Shown: positions 1 to 8,792 of the stretch, in pieces
Position numbering within the stretch: the first letter of the stretch is position 1
Layout: each line of letters starts with the position of its first letter
Assembly: GCA_964487685.1 (NCBI GenBank)
Contig: CAZASA010000038.1
Coordinates: 1-19,442, forward strand
Direction: 5' to 3'
Length of the DNA stretch: 19,442 nucleotides
Source: JABDGZ01 sp964487685
GTDB lineage: Bacteria > Omnitrophota > Gorgyraeia > Zapsychrales > Fredricksoniimonadaceae
Notes under the pieces: model-generated
What the model saw: only the letters and a program-made list of their open reading frames with translations
Told to the model about the DNA's origin: nothing
The model's database searches: none
Translations under genes and position numbers: made by a program

Positions 1-41
1 CCAATTGCAATTATTCACTTAATAACCGGACACTACTGGGT

Positions 42-95
42 CAACTCCCTATTTTCAACTCCCTAACCCTTCTTTGTACTAAAGAGGGGAATTGC
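42..95. repeat. R2 palindromic repeat, copy a, with partial tandem copy
   Basis: A short element reads CAACTCCCTAACCC followed by an imperfect palindrome TTCTTT-GTAC-TAAAGAGG at about 70-89. A truncated copy of its left end (CAACTCCCT, 42-50) sits just before it, joined by ATTTT. The same design is seen at 2591-2630 and, interrupted, at 15947-16016, so this is a dispersed repeat family. It lies beyond the last gene of the large minus-strand unit. The recurrence is seen directly; the family has no name I can give with certainty. Confidence 0.7.
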
Positions 96-105
96 TATTA
101 TTGCT

Positions 106-322
106 GTCGGTAACGGATAAATTTGTTCTTTGAGCGACAGTGTCATTTTTTAGGTAAAAATTTTATCTTGTAAGGGCATCCTGAGGCTTTTAGGCCGAAG
201 GATGGCTGAACTGTCCGAGCCTTGAAGTTCCAGTGAACTTCAAGGCGAGTTGTTCAGCCACCGCGACAAGATAGGATTTTTACCGTTAAAAAAAATGACG
301 TCCTGGCGCGAAAAGAATAAAT

Positions 323-337
<15 letters not shown>
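106..337. repeat. Long fold-back (inverted-repeat) element A, MITE-like
   Basis: The two halves of this 232-bp segment are imperfect reverse complements along their whole length. The outer ends pair as GTCGGTAACGGATAAAT (106-122) against ATTTATCCGTTAGCGAC (321-337), with one mismatch. The middle arms share GTCATTTTTT, GGTAAAAAT and TATCTTGT blocks. The centre is a perfect 10-bp stem CTTGAAGTTC (221-230) / GAACTTCAAG (235-244) with a 4-base loop. The left arm carries about 25 extra bases that form their own small hairpin (ATCCT 178-182 / AGGAT 199-203). No coding capacity is evident. It could be a miniature inverted-repeat transposon, a giant terminator-like hairpin at the end of the operon, or both. 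Confidence 0.75.
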
Positions 338-1294
<957 letters not shown>

Positions 1295-1302
1295 AAAAGA
1301 TA

Positions 1303-2013
1303 TTAACGATATTTTGAAATGAACATCTCGCGGAAATTCTGGTACAAAAACACCGCCCCCCACGGGAGGATCTGCAATTTGCGTTTGCCCGACAGGCGCG
1401 GCGGTTCATCACCGGGAATTTCTGCAATTTTAAGTTTCTTACGGGCCGCGCGCATGGACAATAACGGTTCCCAGCTAACGCGGGTGTGAAACCATTTCTC
1501 CGGCACCGCATACGCTTTTTCATCGTTCAAATTCAGGTCATACGCCAAACTTTTCTTATACGCCCGGTAAATGACCATGGCATCCGTATAATGAAATCCA
1601 TGGCAGATACTGATCATCGTCGTAAAAACCCAGTTGCCAAAACCGGTGATGGTATCATCATCCTGGCTTTTGGCCCCGTCCTTATAACGGGAAACGATCA
1701 CCATGTCATAACCTTCCCTCATCTTCTTGACCAATTCTGGGATCAATTCAGGAATGGAATTGCCGTCAGGACTGAATGTCACCACAATGTCCCCGGTGAT
1801 CATGCCCCAGACCTCGTCATAGGCAAAACGCATGCCCTTTTGTTTCTGGATATAAAGCGGATACCCATGCTCCTTGCAATATTCAATGGTTCCGTCGGTA
1901 GAATTGCCGTCAACGATCAGTAATTGATCATACCATTCCTTCTTGATAAGCGGCATAATGCCTTTCATCCCACCGATCTCGTTAAGGGTAGGGATCAATA
2001 GAGTGACTTTCAT
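1303..2013 (-). CDS. Family 2 glycosyltransferase (GT-A fold)
   Basis: The 236-residue protein begins with a GT2 nucleotide-sugar-binding half: LLIPTLNE, then LLIVDGNSTDGT, then VVTFSPDGNSIPEL in the place of the usual DxD region. The overall pattern resembles dolichyl-phosphate-mannose-synthase-like and polysaccharide-associated GT2 enzymes. The metal-site motif is SPDGN instead of DxD, so one acidic residue is missing from the classical motif. No transmembrane segment is evident, suggesting a cytoplasmic or membrane-peripheral enzyme. Its ATG overlaps the stop of the TPP beta gene by four bases (ATGA), which implies translational coupling. Donor and acceptor cannot be told from the sequence; the setting suggests transfer of the sugar made by the upstream genes. 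Confidence 0.88.
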   Translation of the reverse strand: MKVTLLIPTLNEIGGMKGIMPLIKKEWYDQLLIVDGNSTDGTIEYCKEHGYPLYIQKQKGMRFAYDEVWGMITGDIVVTFSPDGNSIPELIPELVKKMREGYDMVIVSRYKDGAKSQDDDTITGFGNWVFTTMISICHGFHYTDAMVIYRAYKKSLAYDLNLNDEKAYAVPEKWFHTRVSWEPLLSMRAARKKLKIAEIPGDEPPRLSGKRKLQILPWGAVFLYQNFREMFISKYR

Positions 2014-2588
2014 TGAGCTTTCCCTTCAGTGGTGATCATGCCTTTAGCGTAATATTCTTCGTTATAAAAATTGCCGTGCTCGATGATCAATGTCGATTTA
2101 CCATCCTGGCGTGTCAACGCGTGGGTGTAGGCCGGAAAAATTTCCTCCGCCCTATTAAGCTCCACCACCTCGATCCAGCTGAATAATCCACGCAAAGCTT
2201 TAGCGTAATTGCCGATATGCTGATGCCCCGGATGCACCGGCGCGTCTGGACCGGTGGCCACACGGATGATGACCTTGATAGGCCATTTCCCGCCCGAGAT
2301 CATAGGTATCTTATCGAGCATATTGGCCATGTCTCCGGTTGCCAGCAACAAGAAATTCTGCCGCGGATAAACGGAAACAGGCACGTGCCCGGACAAGGCC
2401 ATGCCGATGGTAAACTGCATCTGGAAACTTTCATTGATCGGCATCTCCAGACAGCGTTCTTTGGGGCAGTCGCGCAGGGTCTGGAACATAAAGGTCCCCG
2501 GACCTGCGACTGTTTGTCCCACGAACATCACCTTTGGCTGTTGGGCCAGCCATTCCATCGTCCGTTTCAGTTCGTCGAAATATTTCAC
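2010..2588 (-). CDS. TPP-dependent enzyme, pyrimidine-binding (E1 beta-like) subunit
   Basis: At 192 residues this is only the pyrimidine-binding domain of an E1 beta/transketolase-type enzyme. Supporting marks are EMPINESFQMQFTIGMALSG, where E53 matches the glutamate that activates the thiamine pyrimidine, and TGPDAPVHPGHQHIG near residues 112-126, corresponding to the His-rich active-site loop of E1 beta. The roughly 130-residue C-terminal transketolase domain found in pyruvate dehydrogenase E1 beta is absent. The start is GTG at 2588 (GTG AAA TAT TTC). A GGGGAG Shine-Dalgarno five bases upstream lies inside the R2 repeat that separates it from the alpha gene. It most likely forms the catalytic dimer with the alpha subunit at 2631-3242; the reaction is unknown. 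Confidence 0.85.
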   Translation of the reverse strand: MKYFDELKRTMEWLAQQPKVMFVGQTVAGPGTFMFQTLRDCPKERCLEMPINESFQMQFTIGMALSGHVPVSVYPRQNFLLLATGDMANMLDKIPMISGGKWPIKVIIRVATGPDAPVHPGHQHIGNYAKALRGLFSWIEVVELNRAEEIFPAYTHALTRQDGKSTLIIEHGNFYNEEYYAKGMITTEGKAQ

Positions 2589-2590
2589 AT

Positions 2591-2630
2591 CAACTCCCCT
2601 TACCCCTCTTTATACAAAAGAGGGGGAAAT
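2591..2630. repeat. R2 palindromic repeat, copy b, between TPP alpha and beta genes
   Basis: The 40-bp gap between the two subunit genes is almost wholly this element: CAACTCCCCTTACCCCTCTT on the plus strand, then TATAC, then AAAAGAGGGGGAAAT. CCCCTCTTT and AAAGAGGGG can form a 9-bp stem. The repeat abuts the alpha stop codon (TAA at 2633-2631) on one side and the beta GTG on the other. Confidence 0.85.
2594..2599 (-). promoter_or_regulatory. Ribosome-binding site supplied by the R2 repeat
   Basis: On the minus strand the edge of the R2 repeat reads GGGGAG, followed by TTGAT and the GTG start at 2588. This is the only good Shine-Dalgarno near that start and decides the GTG over the out-of-frame ATG that overlaps it. 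It may be partly sequestered if the adjacent AAAGAGGGG / CCCCTCTTT hairpin forms. Confidence 0.6.
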
Positions 2631-3242
2631 TTAAAACTTAATTAGTTTTCCTAATCCCGAATGCGGATAGCTGTTGATGTATTTGAAATAGATGATCTTG
2701 CTTTCATATTTGGTACCCTTAAACCAAGGTTCCGGGCTGCCCCAAACAGCCCTGGTATCAGTCATGACGCTGACCCCATTATCACAAACAATGAAGGTAG
2801 CCGGCAGATCGAAATTATAAACGTATTTGACAGCTTCGTGGAATATCCCTGTTTCCGCGGACATGTCCCCGCAAAATAAGAACACACGCCCCTTCTTGCC
2901 CTGGTTTTTCAAGCCCCACGCAACACCGGCGGCCGTGCCCATCAGGCTTCCGACGATCCCAGAACAAAGCAGTTTATACTCAGGAAAGCACAAGGAAATG
3001 CTTTTACCCTCAAGGATCGCCTGTTTTAGTTCCTCTCGCGGCACGCCTTTGAGCAACGCCAATTCATGGGAATCCCAGAAGCCAAAAACATAATCATCAT
3101 CATTGATCTGATGGTCCTTAAAGATCGCGATCAAGGCATCTTCACGCCCACCGCGCAAGTGCACCGGCGCACGAATGGCCCCTGTCGCAAAAATATCTGC
3201 AATTTCTTTTTCAAAAGCTATAATTTCTTCTTTGGAAATCAT
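2631..3242 (-). CDS. TPP-dependent enzyme, diphosphate-binding (E1 alpha-like) subunit
   Basis: The 203-residue protein matches the PP domain of E1 alpha dehydrogenase subunits. CGDMSAE at 124-130 begins a GDG-x(27)-N thiamine-diphosphate motif that ends at N155 in CDNGVSVMTDT. LLCSGIVGSLMGTAAGVAWGLK matches the GIVG...P.A.GAA.A helix region. Usual E1 alpha proteins are about 320-360 residues, so this is a minimal version lacking most of the C-terminal part and the GSMH loop. ATG 3242 was chosen because it overlaps the upstream stop as ATGA (3242-3239); the longer reading from 3266 runs further into the upstream gene. It partners the beta-like subunit downstream. No E2/E3 lipoyl components are nearby, so an oxidative ketoacid dehydrogenase is unlikely. 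A carboligase or decarboxylase acting in sugar synthesis is my inference. Confidence 0.85.
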   Translation of the reverse strand: MISKEEIIAFEKEIADIFATGAIRAPVHLRGGREDALIAIFKDHQINDDDYVFGFWDSHELALLKGVPREELKQAILEGKSISLCFPEYKLLCSGIVGSLMGTAAGVAWGLKNQGKKGRVFLFCGDMSAETGIFHEAVKYVYNFDLPATFIVCDNGVSVMTDTRAVWGSPEPWFKGTKYESKIIYFKYINSYPHSGLGKLIKF

Positions 3243-4183
3243 TTTTTGCGTTCCTGTGCAAACCACTTCATCGTACGGCTAATGCCTTCTTCCAATTCGA
3301 TCTTCGGTTCCCAGCCTAATTCCTTGCGGGCCATGGAAATATCCGGCCGACGCTGTTTAGGGTCATCTTGGGGTAGAGGCTTAAAAATAATTTTAGCCTT
3401 AGGATCATATTTCATACGGATAAACTCCGCGAATTCCAGGATCGTATATTCCTTAGGATTGCCGATATTTACCGGTCCCGATATCTTGGATAAAAGCAAT
3501 CGGGTGATCCCTTCTACCAGGTCATCCACATAACAAAAAGACCGTGTTTGCTGGCCCTGGCCATAAACGGTTAACGGCTCTCCATTTAATATCTGGTCGA
3601 TAAAATTAGGCACCACGCGTCCGTCCTTGATCTGCATCCGGGGCCCATAGGTATTGAATATCCGGACGACCTTCACATCCATCTTATAGGTCCGCTTATA
3701 CGCAAAGGCCGCTGCTTCAGCATAACGTTTAGCTTCATCATAAATACTGCGCGGCCCATTAGGGTTGACATTCCCCCAGTATTCCTCTTTTTGGGGATGG
3801 ACCAAAGGGTCCCCATAAACTTCCGACGTCGAAGCCATAAAAAAAACAGCCTTCTTGGCACGGGCGATCTCGAGCAGATTATGCGTTCCGTAACTGCCTA
3901 CCAGCATGGTGGCAATAGGATGCTTCATATAATCCACCGGGGACGCCGGTGAGGCAAAATGCATCACATAATCGACCTTGCCGGCGACCTTGAAAGGCGT
4001 GGAAACATCATGCTTCATCAATTTGAAATCTTTATTCTTCTTAAGATGCGCCACATTGCGCAATGAACCGGTGAGCAGATTATCGACCGCGATCACCTTA
4101 AAGCCATGGCCAATGAACCAGTCGCACAAATGGCTCCCTAAAAATCCGGCCCCGCCGGAGATCAATACTATTTTTTTAGACAT
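3239..4183 (-). CDS. uxs: UDP-glucuronate decarboxylase (UDP-xylose synthase)
   Basis: This 314-residue extended SDR has an intact NAD motif GGAGFLGSHLCDWF at residues 10-23, the catalytic STSEVYGDP block (S118-S120, E121), Y148 and K152 in SIYDEAKRYAEA, and the GPRM...DGRVVPNFI substrate region typical of UXS. It should convert UDP-glucuronate through a 4-keto intermediate to UDP-xylose in the cytoplasm, using the product of the adjacent UDP-glucose dehydrogenase. The start overlaps the upstream stop by one base (TAATG), and its stop overlaps the next start (ATGA), so translation is probably coupled on both sides. Length and motifs fit UXS better than ArnA or UDP-glucose epimerase, though release of the 4-keto-pentose cannot be excluded. 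Confidence 0.92.
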   Translation of the reverse strand: MSKKIVLISGGAGFLGSHLCDWFIGHGFKVIAVDNLLTGSLRNVAHLKKNKDFKLMKHDVSTPFKVAGKVDYVMHFASPASPVDYMKHPIATMLVGSYGTHNLLEIARAKKAVFFMASTSEVYGDPLVHPQKEEYWGNVNPNGPRSIYDEAKRYAEAAAFAYKRTYKMDVKVVRIFNTYGPRMQIKDGRVVPNFIDQILNGEPLTVYGQGQQTRSFCYVDDLVEGITRLLLSKISGPVNIGNPKEYTILEFAEFIRMKYDPKAKIIFKPLPQDDPKQRRPDISMARKELGWEPKIELEEGISRTMKWFAQERKK

Positions 4184-5508
4184 TATTTCCCTCTCCCGCG
4201 GCCGATACCGAAATATTCAAAACCCAAACCGCGTAATTGCACCGCGTCCAGGAAATTTCGTCCGTCGAAAATAACGGTCTGACGCATCGCATCACGGACC
4301 TGCACAAAATCCATTTCCCTAAACTCCGGCCATTCGGTCAACAGTAAAAGACAGTCACATCCCTCGGCGACCGAATAGGCATTATTACAGAATGTCACCC
4401 CGCGCAATACCTTACGGGCATTCTCCTGTGCCTTGGGATCGAAGACCCTGATCTTGGCCCCTTCCGCCTGCAGGAGCTGGATGATCTCAAGACCCGCGGC
4501 ATTACGGATATCATCGGTATTCGGCTTAAAGGCCAGCCCCCAAACGCCGATGGTCTTGTCCTTGATGTTCCATAATTTATCCTCGATAAGGCGCACGAAC
4601 CAATGGCGCTGCTGGTCATTGATGTTCCTCACTTCTTTTAACAGGGCAAAATCATAACCACTCTGTTCGCTCAGACGGATAAAGGCATCCACATCTTTGG
4701 GAAAACAGGAACCGCCGTAACCGACACCAGCATCCAAGAATTGGCGGCCGATGCGCTTGTCCAATCCCATGCCCTCGGCCACCTTGAGAACATCAGCCCC
4801 GACGCGATCGCAGAGTTGGGCCACTGCATTGATAAATGATATCTTGGTGGCCAAAAATGAATTGGACGAATGTTTGATCATTTCCGCCGAGGCGATGTTG
4901 GTGACCAGCATTTTAGGTTTGAGGGGCTTATAGATCTCTCTTAGCAATTGTTCGGCTTTCTTTGATTCGACCCCTATCACAATACGGTCAGGGCTCATAA
5001 AATCCTCAACAGCGCTTCCTTCTTTCAGGAATTCCGGGTTGGAAGCCACATCAAAATCCAGCAAAACTTTATTGCCCTTTTTAAATTTAGAGGCCAGATT
5101 CAAATGGATCGTTCGCCTGATCTTCTTACCGGTCTCAGCGGGCACGGTTGATTTCTCGACGATAAGCTTATAGGAATCCATGTGTTGGGCGATCTGGCGG
5201 GCCACATTCTCCACATAGGTCAAGTCCGCATCCCCATTGGGTTTGGGCGGGGTCGGGACAGCCAAAAAGATCACCTGTGACTTTTTAGTCGCATCACCAA
5301 TGGAGCCTGTGAAGGAAAGCCTCTTTTTAGCCACATTGGCTTTCATCAATTCAAGCAAGCCCGGCTCATAGATAGGCAATCGGCCTTTTTTTAACGTTTT
5401 GATCTTTTCAGGATTATTATCCACACAGATCACCTGATGGCCGATGTTGGCCAGGCAAACGCCTGACACCAAGCCTACATATCCTGAACCTATCATTGCG
5501 ATTTTCAT
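4183..5508 (-). CDS. ugd: UDP-glucose 6-dehydrogenase
   Basis: The 441-residue protein has the complete UDP-glucose/GDP-mannose dehydrogenase layout: NAD-binding MKIAMIGSGYVGLVSGVCLA at the N-terminus, NPEFLKEGSAVEDFMSPDRIVIG near 157-179, the catalytic cysteine C268 in GVGYGGSCFPKDVDAF, and the C-terminal GLAFKPNTDDIRNAAGLEII. It oxidises UDP-glucose to UDP-glucuronate with two NAD+. Its stop shares one base with the decarboxylase start, so substrate and consumer are co-translated. LptD ends 10 bases upstream. Full length, with no odd residues noted. Confidence 0.95.
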   Translation of the reverse strand: MKIAMIGSGYVGLVSGVCLANIGHQVICVDNNPEKIKTLKKGRLPIYEPGLLELMKANVAKKRLSFTGSIGDATKKSQVIFLAVPTPPKPNGDADLTYVENVARQIAQHMDSYKLIVEKSTVPAETGKKIRRTIHLNLASKFKKGNKVLLDFDVASNPEFLKEGSAVEDFMSPDRIVIGVESKKAEQLLREIYKPLKPKMLVTNIASAEMIKHSSNSFLATKISFINAVAQLCDRVGADVLKVAEGMGLDKRIGRQFLDAGVGYGGSCFPKDVDAFIRLSEQSGYDFALLKEVRNINDQQRHWFVRLIEDKLWNIKDKTIGVWGLAFKPNTDDIRNAAGLEIIQLLQAEGAKIRVFDPKAQENARKVLRGVTFCNNAYSVAEGCDCLLLLTEWPEFREMDFVQVRDAMRQTVIFDGRNFLDAVQLRGLGFEYFGIGRGRGK

Positions 5509-5518
5509 TATTTCACCC

Positions 5519-7765
5519 CTAATTGCTTTGTGACCCCGGCCTTGAGGCCTGGAACGAAGATTGGAACAAATTGAACTTCATGCCCGGTGAAGCCTTTAAA
5601 CGGAACAATATGTAGAATGTCGTGCCTTGGCCCTCTTGTCGATCCAAGGTCATGTCCATTTCCCATTCGTGCAGGTCCCTCGTCAGAGTCAGGTCAAATT
5701 CCCTGGCGCTGTTGGTGTTACCATTGGTGGCATAGATAATGGGTAATGCATAGAAAACCTTAAATTTCCACTTGGGATTGATCGTGTAATCAAGCTCTGA
5801 CGTGACCTGATCTCCCTGATGACGGGTATACCGGCTGCCCAACGAAAAGGCCCATTTATCATTATGGATCTCACCGTCGAAGTTCTCGGTATTCCAATGG
5901 CCGGTATGGAAATCGTATTCATTGTCGTTATGGAAGGTCAGCCAGTCCGTCGGGTCAAAATCAAGCACAGAATCGTAAGGATTAAACCCTCGATGGCCTG
6001 GCGCGCCGAAAAATGTTTTCGTGCCCTTAAGCCCATAGGTTGTCGTGATGAGGAACCTCAACAGGTCAACAACCTCGCCGTTGCGTTTGGTCTGCAATTT
6101 ATTTTCCAAACCTAGCTGGAATTCATGGATCCGGTACAGATCGTCAATGGCCGGGTCATATTGGTTTAAACTTGTCGCCGGGGTGGTTGGTCTGGCTTGG
6201 TACAAATACGTGATCGTAGGCGTAATGACATGACGCAGGCCATTGATGTTCAATCCCGCAAAATTGGTGTGATAATCCCAAACCTTGTATACATGAGTGC
6301 TCATGTCCAAAGACCCGCGGAACATGCCGCGGATGATATTATTATGATTAACATCCGTGGTGCGGCTGTAATAAGTGTTTTCCCCTCCCAGATGAGGATT
6401 AAATTGGATGAACCCAACCTTAAAAGGATGCGAGATATCATTGTTCGTATCAAAACGCATGGTCTTCTCATTGAACGTTTTGGGATAATTCTGGTAACTT
6501 AAATCCGAGAAGGTATTGGTGCTTTTGACATAAAACCCGCTTTTGCCGATCTGTTGATTATTAAGGGTGTATTGGACTTCGGGTATACGTTCAATACCCC
6601 TGATCGGCCGGTTCTCACGACTGGTGTCGACGTCGAAAGTCAAGGTCCCGTGCGGCATGACGCGCGTCAGGAAAAAATATGTGTCGTAATTGGCATTTTG
6701 GGCATTCTGCAGATAATCACGCTTGAAGTAATTCTTCAGGAAATAATTATCAATGAGATCATAGTCATGGATCTTATAATACTGCACGACCAAGTTTGTG
6801 TCCTGGTCGATCTGCCATTTATGGCGCCAAATAATGCGGTAAAGTTCGTGATGGGTCGTGGGGCCCCTTTTAACGCCCTGGCTGTTATAAAGGTCCCACA
6901 AGTGATGGCTTGCGATCATATGTTCATCCGCATAGTAAGCGCTCACCAATCCGTGACCAAAATTAGGCGTATCGTATTTAATATCTGCCCCTTGTCCAAA
7001 GCCCACACGTTCACGGACATCCGCATGCAAGGTCAGCTTCACGTGAGTCCCTACTTGAAGACGCGCGGTGGACAACAAAAATAATCCGAAATTCTTACTT
7101 TCTCCGGGGACAAAGGTAATGATCGGCCGGTTTTTAAGGTCTTGCACATAATAAGGCATATACATCACCGGCACTTTGCCTAAATAGATCTTCATCCCGT
7201 GGATCACGGCCCTGTCATGCTGGTAAATATCCATCCGGTGGGCAGACATGCGAAAATGCGGCTCATCCAAATCGCAGGTGGTCAAATACCCGTTATCAAC
7301 CGTCATATAAGTTTCAGAACGCTTGTCGATCTTTTGGCCCTCAACCCTGTAAGGGTCAATAAATACATTCGCTTCACGGAACTCACCCGTGCCGTCATTG
7401 AAATTATAGGTAAGGCCCTGAGCGATCACCTGCTCCTGGGGCGTATCCAAATAAACATTACCTTCGGCCACCACTTCCTGGATCACACGGTCTAACTGCA
7501 GTTCATCACAATACAAATGCTGGTCCTTGCTATTGACCACCACATTGCCCTTGGCATGGGCTTTATTGTCCGACGAATTAAAGCTGACCTGGTCTGCCTG
7601 CAAGGTCACTCGTTTAGTTTCCTTAAGGTCCCCCTTTTTAAACTGTCCCTTGATATTGGGCATCGGAAGGAAATTAGCCAGGCATTCGTTCGTCAAGATC
7701 AAAAAAAATACGCCGGTTAAAAGGCAGGCCTTGATACACAGGATAGTTATTTTATTTTTGGGCAT
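5519..7765 (-). CDS. lptD: LPS-assembly protein LptD (OstA/Imp)
   Basis: The 748-residue precursor has a positively charged start, a hydrophobic stretch (about residues 7-25) and a likely signal-peptidase site after LTNECLA (about residue 30). The LptA-like OstA domain covers roughly 52-135 (LQADQVSFNSSDNKAHAKGNV..., CDELQLDR, VVAEGNVYL), followed by a large beta-barrel rich in aromatic and polar alternation. LRHVITPTITYLYQ is a recognisable LptD barrel motif, and the C-terminus ends in amphipathic strands (FYILFRLKASPGMKFNLFQ). It forms the outer-membrane pore that inserts LPS. The mature protein has only two cysteines (C86, C164), both before the barrel. The inter-domain disulfides of E. 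coli LptD therefore cannot form. It overlaps the ROK gene by 14 bases and precedes ugd by 10. Confidence 0.93.
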   Translation of the reverse strand: MPKNKITILCIKACLLTGVFFLILTNECLANFLPMPNIKGQFKKGDLKETKRVTLQADQVSFNSSDNKAHAKGNVVVNSKDQHLYCDELQLDRVIQEVVAEGNVYLDTPQEQVIAQGLTYNFNDGTGEFREANVFIDPYRVEGQKIDKRSETYMTVDNGYLTTCDLDEPHFRMSAHRMDIYQHDRAVIHGMKIYLGKVPVMYMPYYVQDLKNRPIITFVPGESKNFGLFLLSTARLQVGTHVKLTLHADVRERVGFGQGADIKYDTPNFGHGLVSAYYADEHMIASHHLWDLYNSQGVKRGPTTHHELYRIIWRHKWQIDQDTNLVVQYYKIHDYDLIDNYFLKNYFKRDYLQNAQNANYDTYFFLTRVMPHGTLTFDVDTSRENRPIRGIERIPEVQYTLNNQQIGKSGFYVKSTNTFSDLSYQNYPKTFNEKTMRFDTNNDISHPFKVGFIQFNPHLGGENTYYSRTTDVNHNNIIRGMFRGSLDMSTHVYKVWDYHTNFAGLNINGLRHVITPTITYLYQARPTTPATSLNQYDPAIDDLYRIHEFQLGLENKLQTKRNGEVVDLLRFLITTTYGLKGTKTFFGAPGHRGFNPYDSVLDFDPTDWLTFHNDNEYDFHTGHWNTENFDGEIHNDKWAFSLGSRYTRHQGDQVTSELDYTINPKWKFKVFYALPIIYATNGNTNSAREFDLTLTRDLHEWEMDMTLDRQEGQGTTFYILFRLKASPGMKFNLFQSSFQASRPGSQSN

Positions 7766-8678
7766 TCGTCACCAGCACATAAGCGCCGATAATTCCGGCA
7801 TCATCTTTGAATTTGGCCCGTTTGATCTTGAAAGCTGATCCCTGCAAGCTCATCGCTCTTGAGACGATGGTTGCTTTGATCGTTTTGAACAAAAACTTTT
7901 CATTATTAGAGACCCCTCCGCCGATAATGATCAGGCGGGGATTTAATAAATTAACGATCCCCACCAACCCATTGCCGATATGGATGGCAGCCTTCTTCCA
8001 AAAAAACAATGCTTTTTTATTACCCTTTTGGGCCAGGGCAAACATGTCCTGGGTGGTCATGCCGGGTTTGCCCATGATACGGGAAGCCATGGCGAACAAG
8101 GGACGGTTGCCGACGTAAGTTTCAAAACAACCATAGCCGCCGCAATTGCATTTAGGTCCATGTTCATTAAGCGGCATATGCCCCAGTTCACCGGCGGCAT
8201 TATCTTCACCGCGGTATAACTGGCCGTTTAAGATCAACGCAGCTCCGACCCCGGTGCCTAAGGTCAAACAAATCAAATCCTTAACCCCTTTGCCCGCACC
8301 GAATTTAGACTCTGCTAAGGTGATGATCTTTACGTCATTATCGACATAAACAGGAAGATGGACTTTTTTTTGGAGGATATCCCGAAGGCGAACACTGCGC
8401 CAGCCGGGGATATTAGGCAGGAACCTGACGACCCCTTTTTCGAAATCAATTAGCCCGGGCAGGCCGATCCCTATCCCGGCGATTTGTTTCTTGTTCAATC
8501 CGGCCGTGATGATGCTGGCTTCGATCTCCCGGGCCAAGGCTGAGATCAATTTTATTCGATTAGAGGCAAAAGGCTTTGTGGCAAAGCTGTTTCTGACAAT
8601 GATCCGCCCAGAAGGGTCTACGACTCCCAATTTGATATTGGTGCCGCCGACATCCACACCAACGACGTACCGCTTCAT
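7752..8678 (-). CDS. ROK-family sugar kinase (glucokinase-like)
   Basis: The 308-residue protein carries the ATP-binding GVDVGGTNIKLGVVD at 7-21, GIGLPGLID at 70-78, the catalytic aspartate D115 in YVDNDVK, and LTLGTGVGAALI. The ROK zinc site is intact: GELGHMP (H167) plus CNCGGYGCFE (C177, C179, C184). It should phosphorylate a hexose or amino-sugar with ATP, glucose being the default guess. It would feed glucose-6-phosphate toward UDP-glucose for the ugd/uxs genes downstream. No N-terminal helix-turn-helix is present, so it is an enzyme and not a ROK repressor. ATG 8678 has a good AAGGA six bases upstream and follows the promoter at 8768-8740, making it the first gene of the unit. Confidence 0.9.
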   Translation of the reverse strand: MKRYVVGVDVGGTNIKLGVVDPSGRIIVRNSFATKPFASNRIKLISALAREIEASIITAGLNKKQIAGIGIGLPGLIDFEKGVVRFLPNIPGWRSVRLRDILQKKVHLPVYVDNDVKIITLAESKFGAGKGVKDLICLTLGTGVGAALILNGQLYRGEDNAAGELGHMPLNEHGPKCNCGGYGCFETYVGNRPLFAMASRIMGKPGMTTQDMFALAQKGNKKALFFWKKAAIHIGNGLVGIVNLLNPRLIIIGGGVSNNEKFLFKTIKATIVSRAMSLQGSAFKIKRAKFKDDAGIIGAYVLVTNAQK

Positions 8679-8739
8679 TCAAATCCTTGCTTTATATATA
8701 GATTATTGGGGGAAGATATAATTCTTAATATTGTTTTTT

Positions 8740-8768
8740 ATTTTATCTTAAAAAATATGAGGTATCAA
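8740..8768 (-). promoter_or_regulatory. Sigma70-type promoter for the ROK-lptD-sugar unit
   Basis: On the minus strand TTGATA (8768-8763) and TAAAAT (8745-8740) are separated by exactly 17 bases; each hexamer has one mismatch to consensus. It lies in the 114-bp AT-rich gap between the GGDEF gene and the ROK gene, about 60 bases before the ROK start. AT-rich sequence makes chance matches easier, but no hairpin terminator separates the units, so some read-through from the upstream operon is also possible. Confidence 0.5.
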
Positions 8769-8792
8769 TAAATGAAATGAAATTAATATAGG

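Noticed and set aside
1295..1363. Longer start for the fucose-synthase-like gene at 1363
   Set aside because: It would overlap the glycosyltransferase end by about 60 bases and adds residues not typical of the family.
5689..7084. Long open frames on both strands inside lptD
   Set aside because: They are shadows of the lptD reading frame with no ribosome sites or recognisable protein patterns; the LptD frame is unambiguous.
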